A DNA stretch of 12,269 nucleotides from Treponema sp. (GCA_016293495.1 JAEDED010000036.1:1-12269), one strand, 5' to 3'; shown: positions 1 to 9,154, counted from the first letter of the stretch. Made by a program: numbers and translations. Notes: generated by a model not told the origin, from the sequence alone.

Positions 1-3000
1 ATTCTTCAGAAAGATATATATATGGGCGATATTCCGCTCATGACAGACCGCGGTACGTTTGTCATTAACGGTGCAGAACGAGTTGTAGTTTCTCAGATTC
101 ACCGTTCACCTGGTGTAATTTTTAACCACGAAAAAAATGTTTTTGGCAGCCGCATTATTCCTTACAGAGGTTCATGGCTTGAGTTTGAAATTGACCAGAA
201 AAAAGATTTGATTTATGCAAAAATTGACCGCAAAAAGAAAATCTTAGGTACGATTTTTCTCCGTGCACTCGGTTTTGAAACTCGTGAAGAAATTATCAAG
301 CAGTTCTATCTTACAGAAACTGTAAAAGTATCTGATTCTCGCGAAGGCCGCGACAGTCTTGTTGACAGAGTTCTTTCAAAAGCCGTAATAGCTAAAAATG
401 AAGAAGGCGAAGAAGAAAAACTTTATCCTGCTGGTAAACGCCTTCATCCGCACGAAATTGATGATTTGATTGCTCACGGTGTAAGCAGTATTGAAGTAAT
501 TAAATTTGATACGCGAAAAAATCCTAATAATAAAGATGAACGAAACTCATCTCTCAATTCTCAGGTAATCATCAACTGTTTTGAACGCGAAGAAATCAAA
601 TTTGCAAAAGAAGGACTTGAAAACGACGAACCTACAAAAGAAGATGCTTTGTCTGCAGTTTATTCAGTTTTAATGCCTGGTGAACCGATGACAGTTGAAG
701 CAGCAGAAAAAGACTTGAATTCAACTTTCTTTTCTCCGCGCAGATACGATTTGGGACGTGTAGGTCGTTATAAGCTGAATAAAAAATTTGATTATAAAGA
801 GCCTGTTGAAGAGTATACTTTGGTTAAGGACGATATCATTCAGACTATGAAGTTCCTGATTAAAGTGTACATCGGTGAAGAACAGACAGACGATATTGAC
901 CATCTTGGAAATCGCCGTATACGTTCTGTTGGTGAATTGATGACAAATCAGCTCAAGACTGCTTTTGCCCGCATGGAGCGCATTGCAAAAGAACGTATGA
1001 GTTTAAAAGAAACAGAAACTATGAAGCCGCAGGATTTGATTTCGATTAAGCCGATTGTTGCTTCGATAAAAGAATTCTTTGGTTCTTCTCAGTTGTCTCA
1101 GTTTATGGATCAGATTAACCCTCTGGCAGAGCTGACTCATAAACGACGTCTTAACGCGCTTGGTCCTGGTGGTTTGAGCCGTGACCGTGCAGGTTTTGAA
1201 GTTCGTGATATTCACTATACTCATTACGGACGAATGTGTCCTATTGAAACACCAGAAGGACCGAATATCGGTTTGATTGTTTCGCTTGCCATTTATACAC
1301 GTGTAAACGATTACGGATTTTTGGAAGCTCCGTATCGTAAAGTGAAAAACGGAAAAGCTACAAATGAAGTTGAATATTTGTCTGCAATGGACGAAGATAA
1401 ATACACGATTGGTCAGGTTGCAGAAGGTATGAAAGCTGACGGTTCGTTCTCGACAGAAATGATTTCTGTAAGGCATCGCGGTGACTATACGTTAAGAAGT
1501 CCAGAAGATGTACAGTATATGGACGTTTCTCCTCGTCAGGTAATTTCTGTTTCTGCTTCTTTGATTCCGTTCCTTGAACACGATGATGCCAACCGTGCGC
1601 TCATGGGTTGTAACATGCAGCGTCAGGCTGTTCCGTTGTTGTTCCCTGAGCCGCCTTATGTCGGAACAGGTATGGAAAAGAAGTGTGCTTATGATTCTGG
1701 CGTTCTCATTAAGGCAAAACGTGCAGGTGAAGTTGTTTATGTTTCAAGCGAAATCGTAAAAGTAAAACCTGATAATGCAAAACGTGGCGAACTTGATGAA
1801 TATACACTATTAAAATATCAGAGGACAAATCAGGATACTTGTTATCACCAGCGTCCTACAGTTTCTGTAGGTGAGCACGTCGAAAAAGGCAGCGTTCTCG
1901 CTGACGGACCTGCAACATTCAACGGAGAACTTGCATTAGGTCGTAACCTTTTGGTTGGATTTGTTCCTTGGAACGGTTACAACTACGAAGACGCTGTTCT
2001 TATCAGCAAGCGTGTTGTAAAAGAAGATATGTATACTTCAATTCATATCAAAGAGTTCTCGACAGAAATTCGTGAAACTAAACTCGGTCCAGAGCGAATT
2101 ACGCGTGATGTTCCGAATACTTCTGAAAAAAATCTTGACAACCTTGATGCAGAAGGTATTATCCGCATCGGTGCAAAAGTACGCTCAGGCGATATTCTCG
2201 TCGGAAAAGTTACTCCTAAGAGTGAATCTGAAACAACTCCTGAGTTCAAACTGTTGAATTCTATCTTTGGTGAAAAGGCTAAAGAAGTCCGCGACAGTTC
2301 TCTTAAAGTACCTCATGGAGTTGAAGGCGTTGTAATTGATGTTCAGCGATTGCGCCGTAATGAAGGCGATGACTTGAATCCTGGTGTTGATGAAGTTGTC
2401 AAAGTTCTTATTGCAAATAAGAGAAAGCTTCGCGAAGGTGATAAAATGGCAGGACGACACGGAAACAAAGGTGTTGTATCAAGAATTCTGCCTGAAGAAG
2501 ACATGCCGTATTTGGAAGACGGAACTCCTCTTGATGTCTGCCTGAATCCGCTTGGTGTACCTTCCCGAATGAATATTGGTCAGATAATGGAATCTGAACT
2601 TGGTATTGCCGGTAAATACTTGAATCAGTTCTTTGAACTTCCTGTATTCCAGTCACCAAGTCAGGAAATGATAGGTAAAAAACTTGAAGAAGCAGGTCTT
2701 GATAAGAGCTGTAAACAGGTAGTTCGTGACGGACGTACTGGTGAGCCTTTTGTCAATCCAATTTTTGTCGGTGTAATTTATTATCTTAAATTGCATCACC
2801 TTGTTGATGATAAAATGCATGCTCGCTCAACAGGACCTTATTCTCTTGTTACTCAGCAGCCGCTTGGCGGTAAGGCTCAGTTTGGTGGTCAGCGTCTTGG
2901 AGAAATGGAAGTTTGGGCACTTGAAGCTTATGGTGCTGCAAATACTCTTCAGGAAATGATGACAATCAAATCTGATGATATGAACGGACGTTCAAAAGTA

Positions 3001-3204
3001 TATGAAGCTATTGTAAAGGGAGATCCTTCTACTCCTGCTGGGGTTCCGGAAGCATTCAACGTTATGGTTCAGGAACTTCGCGGACTGGCACTTGACTTTA
3101 CTATTTATGATGATAAAGGCAAGCAGATTGCCCTTACTGAACGTGACCAGGAACTGATTGACAAGGCAGCTACTGGTTTCGATAAGGAGAATGCAAATGC
3201 GTGA
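1..3204 (+). CDS. rpoB: DNA-directed RNA polymerase subunit beta, 5'-truncated by the window edge
   Basis: Beta subunit of RNA polymerase, forming half of the catalytic cleft together with beta-prime. The frame is open from base 1, so the gene starts upstream. 1067 residues are visible and about 110 are missing, judging by the E. coli match, where MGEIPLMTDNGTFVING lies near residue 120, and by a usual treponemal length near 1180. Visible landmarks, in fragment numbering: MGDIPLMTDRGTFVING (8-24), the rifampicin pocket FFGSSQLSQFMDQ onwards (359-388), RMCPIETPEGPNIGL (about 412), GRHGNKGVVSR (about 818), and the C-terminal block GGKAQFGGQRLGEMEVWALE that docks on RpoC. The position equal to E. 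coli Ser531 is Asn. The stop (TGA) lies inside the rpoC start region, so the two genes overlap by 8 bases and are probably translationally coupled. Identification is essentially certain. Confidence 0.99.
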   Translation: MLQKDIYMGDIPLMTDRGTFVINGAERVVVSQIHRSPGVIFNHEKNVFGSRIIPYRGSWLEFEIDQKKDLIYAKIDRKKKILGTIFLRALGFETREEIIKQFYLTETVKVSDSREGRDSLVDRVLSKAVIAKNEEGEEEKLYPAGKRLHPHEIDDLIAHGVSSIEVIKFDTRKNPNNKDERNSSLNSQVIINCFEREEIKFAKEGLENDEPTKEDALSAVYSVLMPGEPMTVEAAEKDLNSTFFSPRRYDLGRVGRYKLNKKFDYKEPVEEYTLVKDDIIQTMKFLIKVYIGEEQTDDIDHLGNRRIRSVGELMTNQLKTAFARMERIAKERMSLKETETMKPQDLISIKPIVASIKEFFGSSQLSQFMDQINPLAELTHKRRLNALGPGGLSRDRAGFEVRDIHYTHYGRMCPIETPEGPNIGLIVSLAIYTRVNDYGFLEAPYRKVKNGKATNEVEYLSAMDEDKYTIGQVAEGMKADGSFSTEMISVRHRGDYTLRSPEDVQYMDVSPRQVISVSASLIPFLEHDDANRALMGCNMQRQAVPLLFPEPPYVGTGMEKKCAYDSGVLIKAKRAGEVVYVSSEIVKVKPDNAKRGELDEYTLLKYQRTNQDTCYHQRPTVSVGEHVEKGSVLADGPATFNGELALGRNLLVGFVPWNGYNYEDAVLISKRVVKEDMYTSIHIKEFSTEIRETKLGPERITRDVPNTSEKNLDNLDAEGIIRIGAKVRSGDILVGKVTPKSESETTPEFKLLNSIFGEKAKEVRDSSLKVPHGVEGVVIDVQRLRRNEGDDLNPGVDEVVKVLIANKRKLREGDKMAGRHGNKGVVSRILPEEDMPYLEDGTPLDVCLNPLGVPSRMNIGQIMESELGIAGKYLNQFFELPVFQSPSQEMIGKKLEEAGLDKSCKQVVRDGRTGEPFVNPIFVGVIYYLKLHHLVDDKMHARSTGPYSLVTQQPLGGKAQFGGQRLGEMEVWALEAYGAANTLQEMMTIKSDDMNGRSKVYEAIVKGDPSTPAGVPEAFNVMVQELRGLALDFTIYDDKGKQIALTERDQELIDKAATGFDKENANA
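1081..1161 (+). other. rpoB: Rifampicin-resistance-determining region of rpoB
   Basis: These codons align without gaps to E. coli RpoB residues 507-533. Asp516 (codon at 1108), His526 (1138) and Arg529 are the rifampicin-sensitive type. Position 518 is Ile (1114), position 522 is Ala, and position 531 is Asn (codon AAC at 1153-1155) instead of Ser. Asn at 531 is known from naturally rifampicin-resistant spirochetes, so intrinsic resistance is the expected phenotype; that is inference. Confidence 0.9.
3184..3189 (+). promoter_or_regulatory. Ribosome binding site deciding the rpoC start
   Basis: AAGGAG lies inside the last codons of rpoB, 7 bases before the ATG at 3197. It is only 1 base before the in-frame ATG at 3191, which is too close. 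This selects 3197 as the rpoC start. Confidence 0.85.
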
Positions 3205-6200
3205 GATTCAGGATTTTGATTCAATCAGACTTAAATTAGCTTCGCCGGAGACTATTCGTGCATGGTCTTATGGAGAAGTTAAAAAGCCGGAAACAATAAA
3301 TTATCGTACGTTAAGACCTGAGAAAGACGGTCTCTTTTGTGAAAGGATTTTCGGTACGACAAAAGAATGGGAATGTTACTGCGGAAAATTCAAGAGCATT
3401 CGTTACAAGGGTGTAATTTGTGATCGTTGTGGTGTTGAAGTTACTCATTTTAAGGTAAGGCGCGAACGTACAGGTCATATTGAACTTGCAGCTCCTGTAA
3501 GCCATATCTGGTATTACCGTTCAGTTCCAAGCAGAATGGGACTTTTGCTTGATTTGCAGGTTGCCGCTCTGCGTTCAGTTTTATACTATGAAAAATATAT
3601 AGTTATTGATCCAGGTGATACTGACCTCAAGAAAAACCAGCTTTTGACTGAAGAAGAATATATGGAAGCTGAAGAACGCTATGGTGGTTCTTTTACGGCA
3701 GGAATGGGGGCTGAAGCTATTAAGACTTTGCTTGAAGGCCTTGACCTTGATGCTTTGGCTGCTGAACTGCGTGCAAAGATGATTGAAAAAGGTGCAAAAT
3801 CTGACAAGCGTCTTTTAAAACGTATTGAAATCGTAGAAAATTTCCGTACGTCTGGAAACAAGGCTTCATGGATGATTCTTGATGTAATTCCTGTAATGCC
3901 GCCTGATTTGCGCCCTATGGTTCAGCTTGACGGCGGACGTTTTGCAACTTCTGACCTTAATGACTTGTATCGCCGTGTCATTAACAGAAACAACCGCCTT
4001 AACCGCCTTATGTCGCTTTCTGCGCCGGATATCATTATCAGAAATGAAAAACGAATGTTGCAGGAAGCTGTAGATGCGCTGTTTGACAATTCAAAGAGAA
4101 AGCGCGTTGTAAAAGGTGCTTCAAACAGACCACTTAAATCAATTTCTGATATGATTAAGGGTAAGCAGGGACGTTTCCGCCAAAATCTTCTTGGTAAACG
4201 TGTCGACTACTCTGGTCGTTCTGTAATTGTTGTAGGACCTGAGTTAAAACTCTGGCAGTGCGGTGTACCTACAAAAATGGCACTTGAGCTGTTCAAGCCG
4301 TTCATTATGAAAAAACTTGTTGACAAGCAGGTTGCATTCAATATTAAAAAGGCAAAACAGGTTGTAGAATCAGAAGCTCCTGAAGTATTTGCAATTCTTG
4401 ATGAAGTTGTACGCGAACATCCTGTTATGCTTAACCGCGCGCCTACTTTGCATCGTCTTGGAATTCAGGCTTTTGAACCTGTCCTCGTAGAAGGAAAAGC
4501 GTTAAAACTTCATCCTCTTGCTTGTAAAGCGTTTAACGCCGACTTTGACGGTGACCAGATGGCTATTCACGTTCCGCTTACACAAGCTGCGCAGATGGAA
4601 TGTTGGACTTTGATGCTTTCGGCAAGAAACTTGCTTGACCCTGCAAACGGAAACGCAATTGTAGGACCTTCTCAGGACATGGTTTTGGGAATTTACTATA
4701 TGACTGCCGTAAAACCGAATGCAACTGGAACAGGAAAGAGATTCTCTGATTCTGATGAAGTTCGTATGGCAGCTGAATGTGGTAATATCGAATGGCAGGC
4801 AAAAATAAAGGTTCCTGCTCCAAAAAATTCTTTCAAAGAAGGACTTTTCAAAAAGGGTGATATTATCGAAACTACGGCAGGAACTCTTGCATTCAACGAA
4901 GCAATGCCTGATGAAGTTGATTATGTAAACGAACAGCTTGGTGAAAAACAGCTTAAAAAGATGATTGAAACTGTTTATCACAATCAGGGTGCATGGCTTA
5001 CGATTCAGATGCTTGATGCAATAAAAGCCGTAGGTTATAAAAATGCTACTTTCTATGGTGCAACTCTTTCTATGGATGACATCATCATTCCTGCAGAAAA
5101 GAAAGCAATGATGGAAAAGGCAAATAAAGAAGTCGAAAAAATCGTAAATGATTACGGTAAAGGTATTTTGACTGCTGAGGAACGTTATAATAAAGTAACT
5201 GACCTTTGGTCAAAGACTAACGATGAACTTACAAAGAAAATGATGGACAACCTCGAAAAGAACAAGGACGGATTTAACACAATCTGGATGATGGCTAAAT
5301 CTGGTGCCCGAGGTTCTCCAAAACAGATTTCTCAGCTTGCAGCAATGCGCGGTTTGATGGCTAAACCTAGTGGAGACATTATTGAACTTCCGATTCGTTC
5401 AAACTTCTATGAAGGTCTGTCAGTTATTGAATACTTTATTTCTACATCTGGTGCTCGAAAAGGTCTTTCAGATACTGCGTTAAAGACAGCCGATGCCGGT
5501 TATATGACTCGTCGTCTTGTTGATGTTGCGCAGGATGTTGTAGTAAACGAAGACGATTGCGGAACTATTAACGGTATTGATTATACTGCAATTAAAGATG
5601 GTGACGAAATAATCGAACATCTTGCAGACAGAATTGTCGGACACTTTACGATTGAACGCGTAGTAGACCCGATGACTGGTGAATTAATCTGCGACGTAAA
5701 CTCTTATATTACAGAAGATCTTGCTAAACAGATTGAAGATGCTGGTGTTGAAAAGGTAAAACTTAGGACAGTACTTACTTGCGAAGCAAAACACGGAATC
5801 TGCGTAAAATGTTACGGTAAAAACCTTGCCCGCAATAAGATTGTCGAAATTGGTGAAGCTGTCGGAATTATTGCTGCCCAGTCAATCGGACAGCCTGGTA
5901 CACAGCTTACAATGCGTACATTCCACGTCGGAGGTACTGCTTCAAAAGCTACAGAAGATAACCGCATAGTATTAAAATACCCTGCTATTATCGAAGAAAT
6001 TGTTGGTTCTCACGTTGTTACAAAAGACAAGAACTGGCTCTTTACTCGAAAAGGTTTTATGAATGTTTCTCGTATTCTTAACAGTTACGAAATTCAGAAA
6101 GGCGACAAAGTTGCCGTAAATGACGGTGACAGGGTAAAGAAAGACAGCGTAATTCTTAATCGTAAGGGCGAAGATATCCTTGCAACTGAAAAAGCAAGGG

Positions 6201-7468
6201 TTATTGTTACTAAAACTCATATTTATCTTGCAAGCAATATTCAGAAAATTGAAATTGCAAACGGTTCTACAGTATTCTGCAAAGCAGGGGATTTTGTAGA
6301 AGCAAATCAGTCGCTTGGTGAATTTGATACTTCAAGTGATCCGATTATTGCAGAATATGATGGATATATCCACTACGAAGATATCGTTGAAGGTTCAACG
6401 CTCGAAATTAAGATTGACAATGCAACAGAAAAGCAGGAACGCTTTATTTCTGACTTGCATCTTGAAGGCATGCAGCCTCGTGTTCTTATTACAGATAACG
6501 ATGGTAACGAAAAAGGAAGTTACTTCCTTCCTTCTGGCGCTCTTCTTCTTGTTGATGACAAAAAGAAAATTTCTGCCGGTGATACAATTGCAAAAATGCC
6601 GAAAGAAGCTGCAAAGACAAACGATATTACTGGTGGTCTTCCTCGTGTATCTGAACTCTTTGAAGCACGCAAACCGAAAGTTCCGACAGTACTTGCTCAG
6701 ATTTCTGGCATTGTTAAGTTCAAGGAAGTTACAAAAGGCAAGAGAAAGATTACTGTTGAAGATAAGTATGGACGCGTATTTGACCATCTTATTCCGATGT
6801 CAAAGCGAATGCTTGTCAGAGACGGTGATAAAGTTGAAGCTGGCGAAAGACTTTGTGACGGAGCTCCAAGTCCTCATGATATTCTTGCAATTCTTGGTGA
6901 AAACGCATTGCAGAATTATCTTATGGACGAGATTCAGTCTGTATATCGCGCACAGGGTGTATCAATTAATGACAAACATATTGGTATTATTGTACGCCAG
7001 ATGCTGCGTAAAATCGAAATTGTTGCTGTAGGTGATACTCATTTTATTTACGGTCAGCAGGTTGATAAATACAGATTCCATGAAGAAAATGCCCGCGTTG
7101 TTGCAGAAGGCGGTCAGCCGGCAGTTGGTCGTCCGATGTTCCAGGGTATTACAAAAGCTTCTTTGAATGTAGACTCATTTATTTCGGCAGCTTCGTTCCA
7201 GGAAACAACTCGCGTTCTTACAAATGCGGCAATTTCTGGTGCTACAGACGGCTTGCACGGAATAAAAGAAAACGTTGCAATCGGACATATGATTCCGGCA
7301 GGAACTGGTATAAAGAACTACAAAAACGTAAAACTTTACGATTCAAGTGATATAGACTTGGATGTAAAAATGAATGAAGTTCTTGAACAGCGCCGTCAGG
7401 AAAAGGAACTTGAACAGCAGTATACTCGTGTTGAGGAACCAAGTTCTGATATGGAAGATTCTGACTAA
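3197..7468 (+). CDS. rpoC: DNA-directed RNA polymerase subunit beta-prime
   Basis: Catalytic large subunit of RNA polymerase, 1423 residues, complete. The start is the ATG after AAGGAG, giving MREIQDFDSIRLKLASPE; in-frame codons further upstream lie within rpoB and lack a ribosome site. Zinc site 1 is Cys60, Cys62, Cys75, Cys78, with the same spacing as E. coli 70/72/85/88. The catalytic NADFDGD motif places the Mg-binding aspartates at 449, 451 and 453 (bases 4535-4555). Zinc site 2 is Cys788, Cys862, Cys869, Cys872, again with E. coli spacing. The bridge-helix/trigger-loop segment AAQSIGQPGTQLTMRTFH ends at His910; Gln replaces the Glu of the E. coli IGEPG. About 220 residues (roughly 917-1135) separate the two trigger-loop halves, corresponding to the SI3 insertion of E. 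coli, before NDITGGLPRVSELFEARKPK. The C-terminal tail is acidic. The gene overlaps rpoB by 8 bases. Confidence 0.99.
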   Translation: MREIQDFDSIRLKLASPETIRAWSYGEVKKPETINYRTLRPEKDGLFCERIFGTTKEWECYCGKFKSIRYKGVICDRCGVEVTHFKVRRERTGHIELAAPVSHIWYYRSVPSRMGLLLDLQVAALRSVLYYEKYIVIDPGDTDLKKNQLLTEEEYMEAEERYGGSFTAGMGAEAIKTLLEGLDLDALAAELRAKMIEKGAKSDKRLLKRIEIVENFRTSGNKASWMILDVIPVMPPDLRPMVQLDGGRFATSDLNDLYRRVINRNNRLNRLMSLSAPDIIIRNEKRMLQEAVDALFDNSKRKRVVKGASNRPLKSISDMIKGKQGRFRQNLLGKRVDYSGRSVIVVGPELKLWQCGVPTKMALELFKPFIMKKLVDKQVAFNIKKAKQVVESEAPEVFAILDEVVREHPVMLNRAPTLHRLGIQAFEPVLVEGKALKLHPLACKAFNADFDGDQMAIHVPLTQAAQMECWTLMLSARNLLDPANGNAIVGPSQDMVLGIYYMTAVKPNATGTGKRFSDSDEVRMAAECGNIEWQAKIKVPAPKNSFKEGLFKKGDIIETTAGTLAFNEAMPDEVDYVNEQLGEKQLKKMIETVYHNQGAWLTIQMLDAIKAVGYKNATFYGATLSMDDIIIPAEKKAMMEKANKEVEKIVNDYGKGILTAEERYNKVTDLWSKTNDELTKKMMDNLEKNKDGFNTIWMMAKSGARGSPKQISQLAAMRGLMAKPSGDIIELPIRSNFYEGLSVIEYFISTSGARKGLSDTALKTADAGYMTRRLVDVAQDVVVNEDDCGTINGIDYTAIKDGDEIIEHLADRIVGHFTIERVVDPMTGELICDVNSYITEDLAKQIEDAGVEKVKLRTVLTCEAKHGICVKCYGKNLARNKIVEIGEAVGIIAAQSIGQPGTQLTMRTFHVGGTASKATEDNRIVLKYPAIIEEIVGSHVVTKDKNWLFTRKGFMNVSRILNSYEIQKGDKVAVNDGDRVKKDSVILNRKGEDILATEKARVIVTKTHIYLASNIQKIEIANGSTVFCKAGDFVEANQSLGEFDTSSDPIIAEYDGYIHYEDIVEGSTLEIKIDNATEKQERFISDLHLEGMQPRVLITDNDGNEKGSYFLPSGALLLVDDKKKISAGDTIAKMPKEAAKTNDITGGLPRVSELFEARKPKVPTVLAQISGIVKFKEVTKGKRKITVEDKYGRVFDHLIPMSKRMLVRDGDKVEAGERLCDGAPSPHDILAILGENALQNYLMDEIQSVYRAQGVSINDKHIGIIVRQMLRKIEIVAVGDTHFIYGQQVDKYRFHEENARVVAEGGQPAVGRPMFQGITKASLNVDSFISAASFQETTRVLTNAAISGATDGLHGIKENVAIGHMIPAGTGIKNYKNVKLYDSSDIDLDVKMNEVLEQRRQEKELEQQYTRVEEPSSDMEDSD

Positions 7469-7480
7469 AATATTGAAAAT

Positions 7481-7515
7481 AAACCGGGTTGACTGTATTA
7501 AGACAGCCCGGTTTT
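7481..7515 (+). terminator. Rho-independent terminator of the rpoBC operon
   Basis: AAACCGGGTTG (7481-7491) pairs with CAGCCCGGTTT (7504-7514), giving an 11-bp stem with one G-U pair. Two more pairs may form above an A-A mismatch, leaving a loop of about 6 bases. The run of T after the stem is short (7512-7515, then AAATTT), so termination may be incomplete. It begins 12 bases after the rpoC stop. Confidence 0.8.
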
Positions 7516-7518
7516 AAA
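7489..7518 (+). promoter_or_regulatory. Candidate promoter inside the rpoC terminator
   Basis: TTGACT (7489-7494, five of six consensus positions) is followed after 18 bases by TTTAAA (7513-7518, four of six). A start near 7525 would give a short leader just ahead of the four-cysteine gene. The hairpin itself explains part of this sequence, so it could be chance. It would give the small gene transcription independent of rpoBC. Confidence 0.35.
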
Positions 7519-7537
7519 TTTCGGCTTTGAGGGAAAA

Positions 7538-7795
7538 ATGCACTATCAGTATAAAACTAAGAATACTTGTTCGCAGTTAATTGATTTTGATATTGAAGAT
7601 GATAAAATTACAAATGTGTCTTTTACAGGTGGCTGTAACGGAAATCTTAAAGCAATTTCAATTTTAGTAAACGGAATGACAGTTTCACAAATTGAAGAAA
7701 AACTTAAAGGCAATTTGTGCGGTACTCGTTCAACATCTTGTGCAGACCAGCTTGCAATAGCAGTCCGCGAAGCGTTTGAAAGCAAAAAAGCATAA
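7538..7795 (+). CDS. TSCPD-domain small protein, TIGR03905-like (four conserved cysteines)
   Basis: An 85-residue cytoplasmic protein with no signal peptide or membrane segment. It resembles the TIGR03905 family: proteins of about 85 residues with four invariant cysteines, distantly related to the C-terminal TSCPD domain of B12-dependent ribonucleotide reductase. The cysteines are Cys11, Cys33, Cys61 and Cys68, in the contexts NTCSQLI, FTGGCNGNLK and LCGTRSTSCADQLA. A metal-binding or redox role is plausible, but the function is unknown. The ATG follows GAGGGA (7529-7534) at short spacing. The gene sits 69 bases after rpoC, beyond its terminator, and may be read through from rpoBC or use a promoter near 7489. 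Its stop is one base from the stop of the convergent MATE gene. Family assignment is from recall of length and cysteine pattern. Confidence 0.88.
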   Translation: MHYQYKTKNTCSQLIDFDIEDDKITNVSFTGGCNGNLKAISILVNGMTVSQIEEKLKGNLCGTRSTSCADQLAIAVREAFESKKA

Positions 7796-7805
7796 GTTAC
7801 TTTTT
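7785..7805. terminator. Weak bidirectional terminator candidate between convergent genes
   Basis: AAAAAG (7785-7790) and CTTTTT (7800-7805) are inverted around a 9-base centre that contains both stop codons (TAA, G, TTA). From either strand this reads as an A-rich arm, a loop and a T-tract. The stem is almost all A-T pairs, so it would be weak in RNA. It is the only terminator-like element between the two genes. Confidence 0.25.
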
Positions 7806-9146
7806 AAATCCTGCCGTTTCCTTTTTATAGGCAATTACAAAATAGATAATTTCAAAAATTGCCGTAATTGCCCATGAAAAAGGATAAATTGCAAAAAGTG
7901 ATTCAATCGTTTTAAAATGTGCAAAAGCAGTATAAATCCAAATAATTCTAAAAACACATGAGCCGAGTATTACAAATATTGACGGAACAAAAGTATGCCC
8001 GAGTCCTCTTGAAGCTGCTGTAGTTGCATCCATAAAGGCAGAAATACTGTAGGACAGGCACATGATTTTTAGCCTTTTTATTGCAGGATTTATTACAAGT
8101 TCATCTTTTGTAAAAACAGAAAGAAACCGAATCCTGAAAGTCCAAATTAAACTTCCCATAATTATAGCTACACAGAAAGCAAAAAGCATAGACAGAAAAT
8201 ATGATTTTAAAATTCGTTTTTTATTTTGCGCACCAAAATTCTGTCCGATAAAAGTTGAACCCGCTGAATAAAATGCTGCCATCAAATTGTATGAAAAAGG
8301 GTCTGCATTTCCTGCAGCAGAAATTCCTGCGACAGTAATAGCATCAAACGAGTTTATTCCAGTCTGGATAAAAACATTTGCAATAGCAAAAATTGCATTT
8401 TGCAGCCCGGCAGGAAATCCGATTTTTAAAATCTGTATTATTTTTTGTTTGTTTGGCTTTAATTTTGCAAGACTGATTTTAATTCCGTTTGTTCCGTTGA
8501 ATAATGGAATCAAAATCAAAACGGCAGAAACAATTTGTGCTACGGCACTTGCAAAAGCAACTCCTGCGCAGTCAAAGTGAAGGACTGCAACAAAAAATAA
8601 ATCAAGCACGATATTTACAGTTCCTGCGATTAACAGAAAAAATAACGGGCGTTTTGTATCGCCTGTCGCATTTAAAATTCCGCTCCCGAAGTTATAAAGC
8701 GAGATTCCCGGCAATCCGAGCATATAAATTTGAAAATACAAAACTGCATTGTCAATCAATTCAGGTTTTGTGTTCATCAAAGTCAGCACAGGCCTTGCAG
8801 AAAAAATACCGAGCAGCATTAATGCAATGCCAAAAGAAAGGCAGACAATAAAAGCTGAGTGAACTGAATCAAGAATTTCTTTAGAATTTTTTGCACCGAT
8901 ATAGTATGCAATAATTGCATTTACTCCAAGTGAAATACCGAGCAACATTCCTGTGTATAAAAATAGAAGCATTGGGGTCGAACCTACCGCACCCAATGCC
9001 AGAGAACCTGCAAAATGTCCGATTACAGCAATATCTACCGTGTTAAATAAAATCTGGAGGATATTTGAAAACATCAGCGGGACACTGAATAAAAAAATAT
9101 TTTTACTCAGCGAACCGCTTAAAAAATTTACTTTAGTCGATTCCAC
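7797..9146 (-). CDS. MATE family efflux transporter
   Basis: An inner-membrane cation-coupled exporter of the MATE family (NorM/DinF/MepA type), 449 residues, a usual full length. Two homologous halves of about six hydrophobic segments each are visible: residues 17-215 and 235-440, split by the polar stretch GIKISLAKLKPNKQK. The first helix carries Pro23 and Asp38 in NTVDIAVIGHF; an acidic residue here is the cation or substrate site in studied MATE proteins. GILNATGDTKRP (156-167) and GQNFGAQNKKR (301-311) are family-type loops. The substrate cannot be predicted. The only usable start is GTG at 9146, because an in-frame TAG lies 9 bases upstream and no early ATG exists. No Shine-Dalgarno sequence precedes it. 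It lies 37 bases after the GH120 gene on the same strand, so cotranscription is possible. It is convergent with the four-cysteine gene. Confidence 0.95.
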   Translation of the reverse strand: MESTKVNFLSGSLSKNIFLFSVPLMFSNILQILFNTVDIAVIGHFAGSLALGAVGSTPMLLFLYTGMLLGISLGVNAIIAYYIGAKNSKEILDSVHSAFIVCLSFGIALMLLGIFSARPVLTLMNTKPELIDNAVLYFQIYMLGLPGISLYNFGSGILNATGDTKRPLFFLLIAGTVNIVLDLFFVAVLHFDCAGVAFASAVAQIVSAVLILIPLFNGTNGIKISLAKLKPNKQKIIQILKIGFPAGLQNAIFAIANVFIQTGINSFDAITVAGISAAGNADPFSYNLMAAFYSAGSTFIGQNFGAQNKKRILKSYFLSMLFAFCVAIIMGSLIWTFRIRFLSVFTKDELVINPAIKRLKIMCLSYSISAFMDATTAASRGLGHTFVPSIFVILGSCVFRIIWIYTAFAHFKTIESLFAIYPFSWAITAIFEIIYFVIAYKKETAGFKK

Positions 9147-9154
9147 AAAAAAGA

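Noticed and set aside
1003..1476. A 157-codon open frame on the minus strand inside rpoB
   Set aside because: It lies fully antisense to strongly conserved rpoB sequence, has no recognisable domain and is explained by codon bias of the real gene.
3158..3196. Longer rpoC start at 3158, or ATG at 3191
   Set aside because: The AAGGAG is correctly spaced only for ATG 3197, and the protein then begins with the usual RpoC N-terminal sequence.
4502..4981. A 159-codon minus-strand frame inside rpoC
   Set aside because: It is antisense to conserved rpoC sequence around the catalytic motif, with a biased composition and no recognisable domain.
6315..7031. A 238-codon plus-strand frame inside rpoC
   Set aside because: It overlaps the conserved C-terminal third of rpoC in another frame and its translation is a Leu/Lys/Arg-rich shadow with no family resemblance.
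8504..8851. A 115-codon plus-strand frame inside the MATE gene
   Set aside because: It is antisense to membrane segments of an intact transporter and has no ribosome site or recognisable domain.
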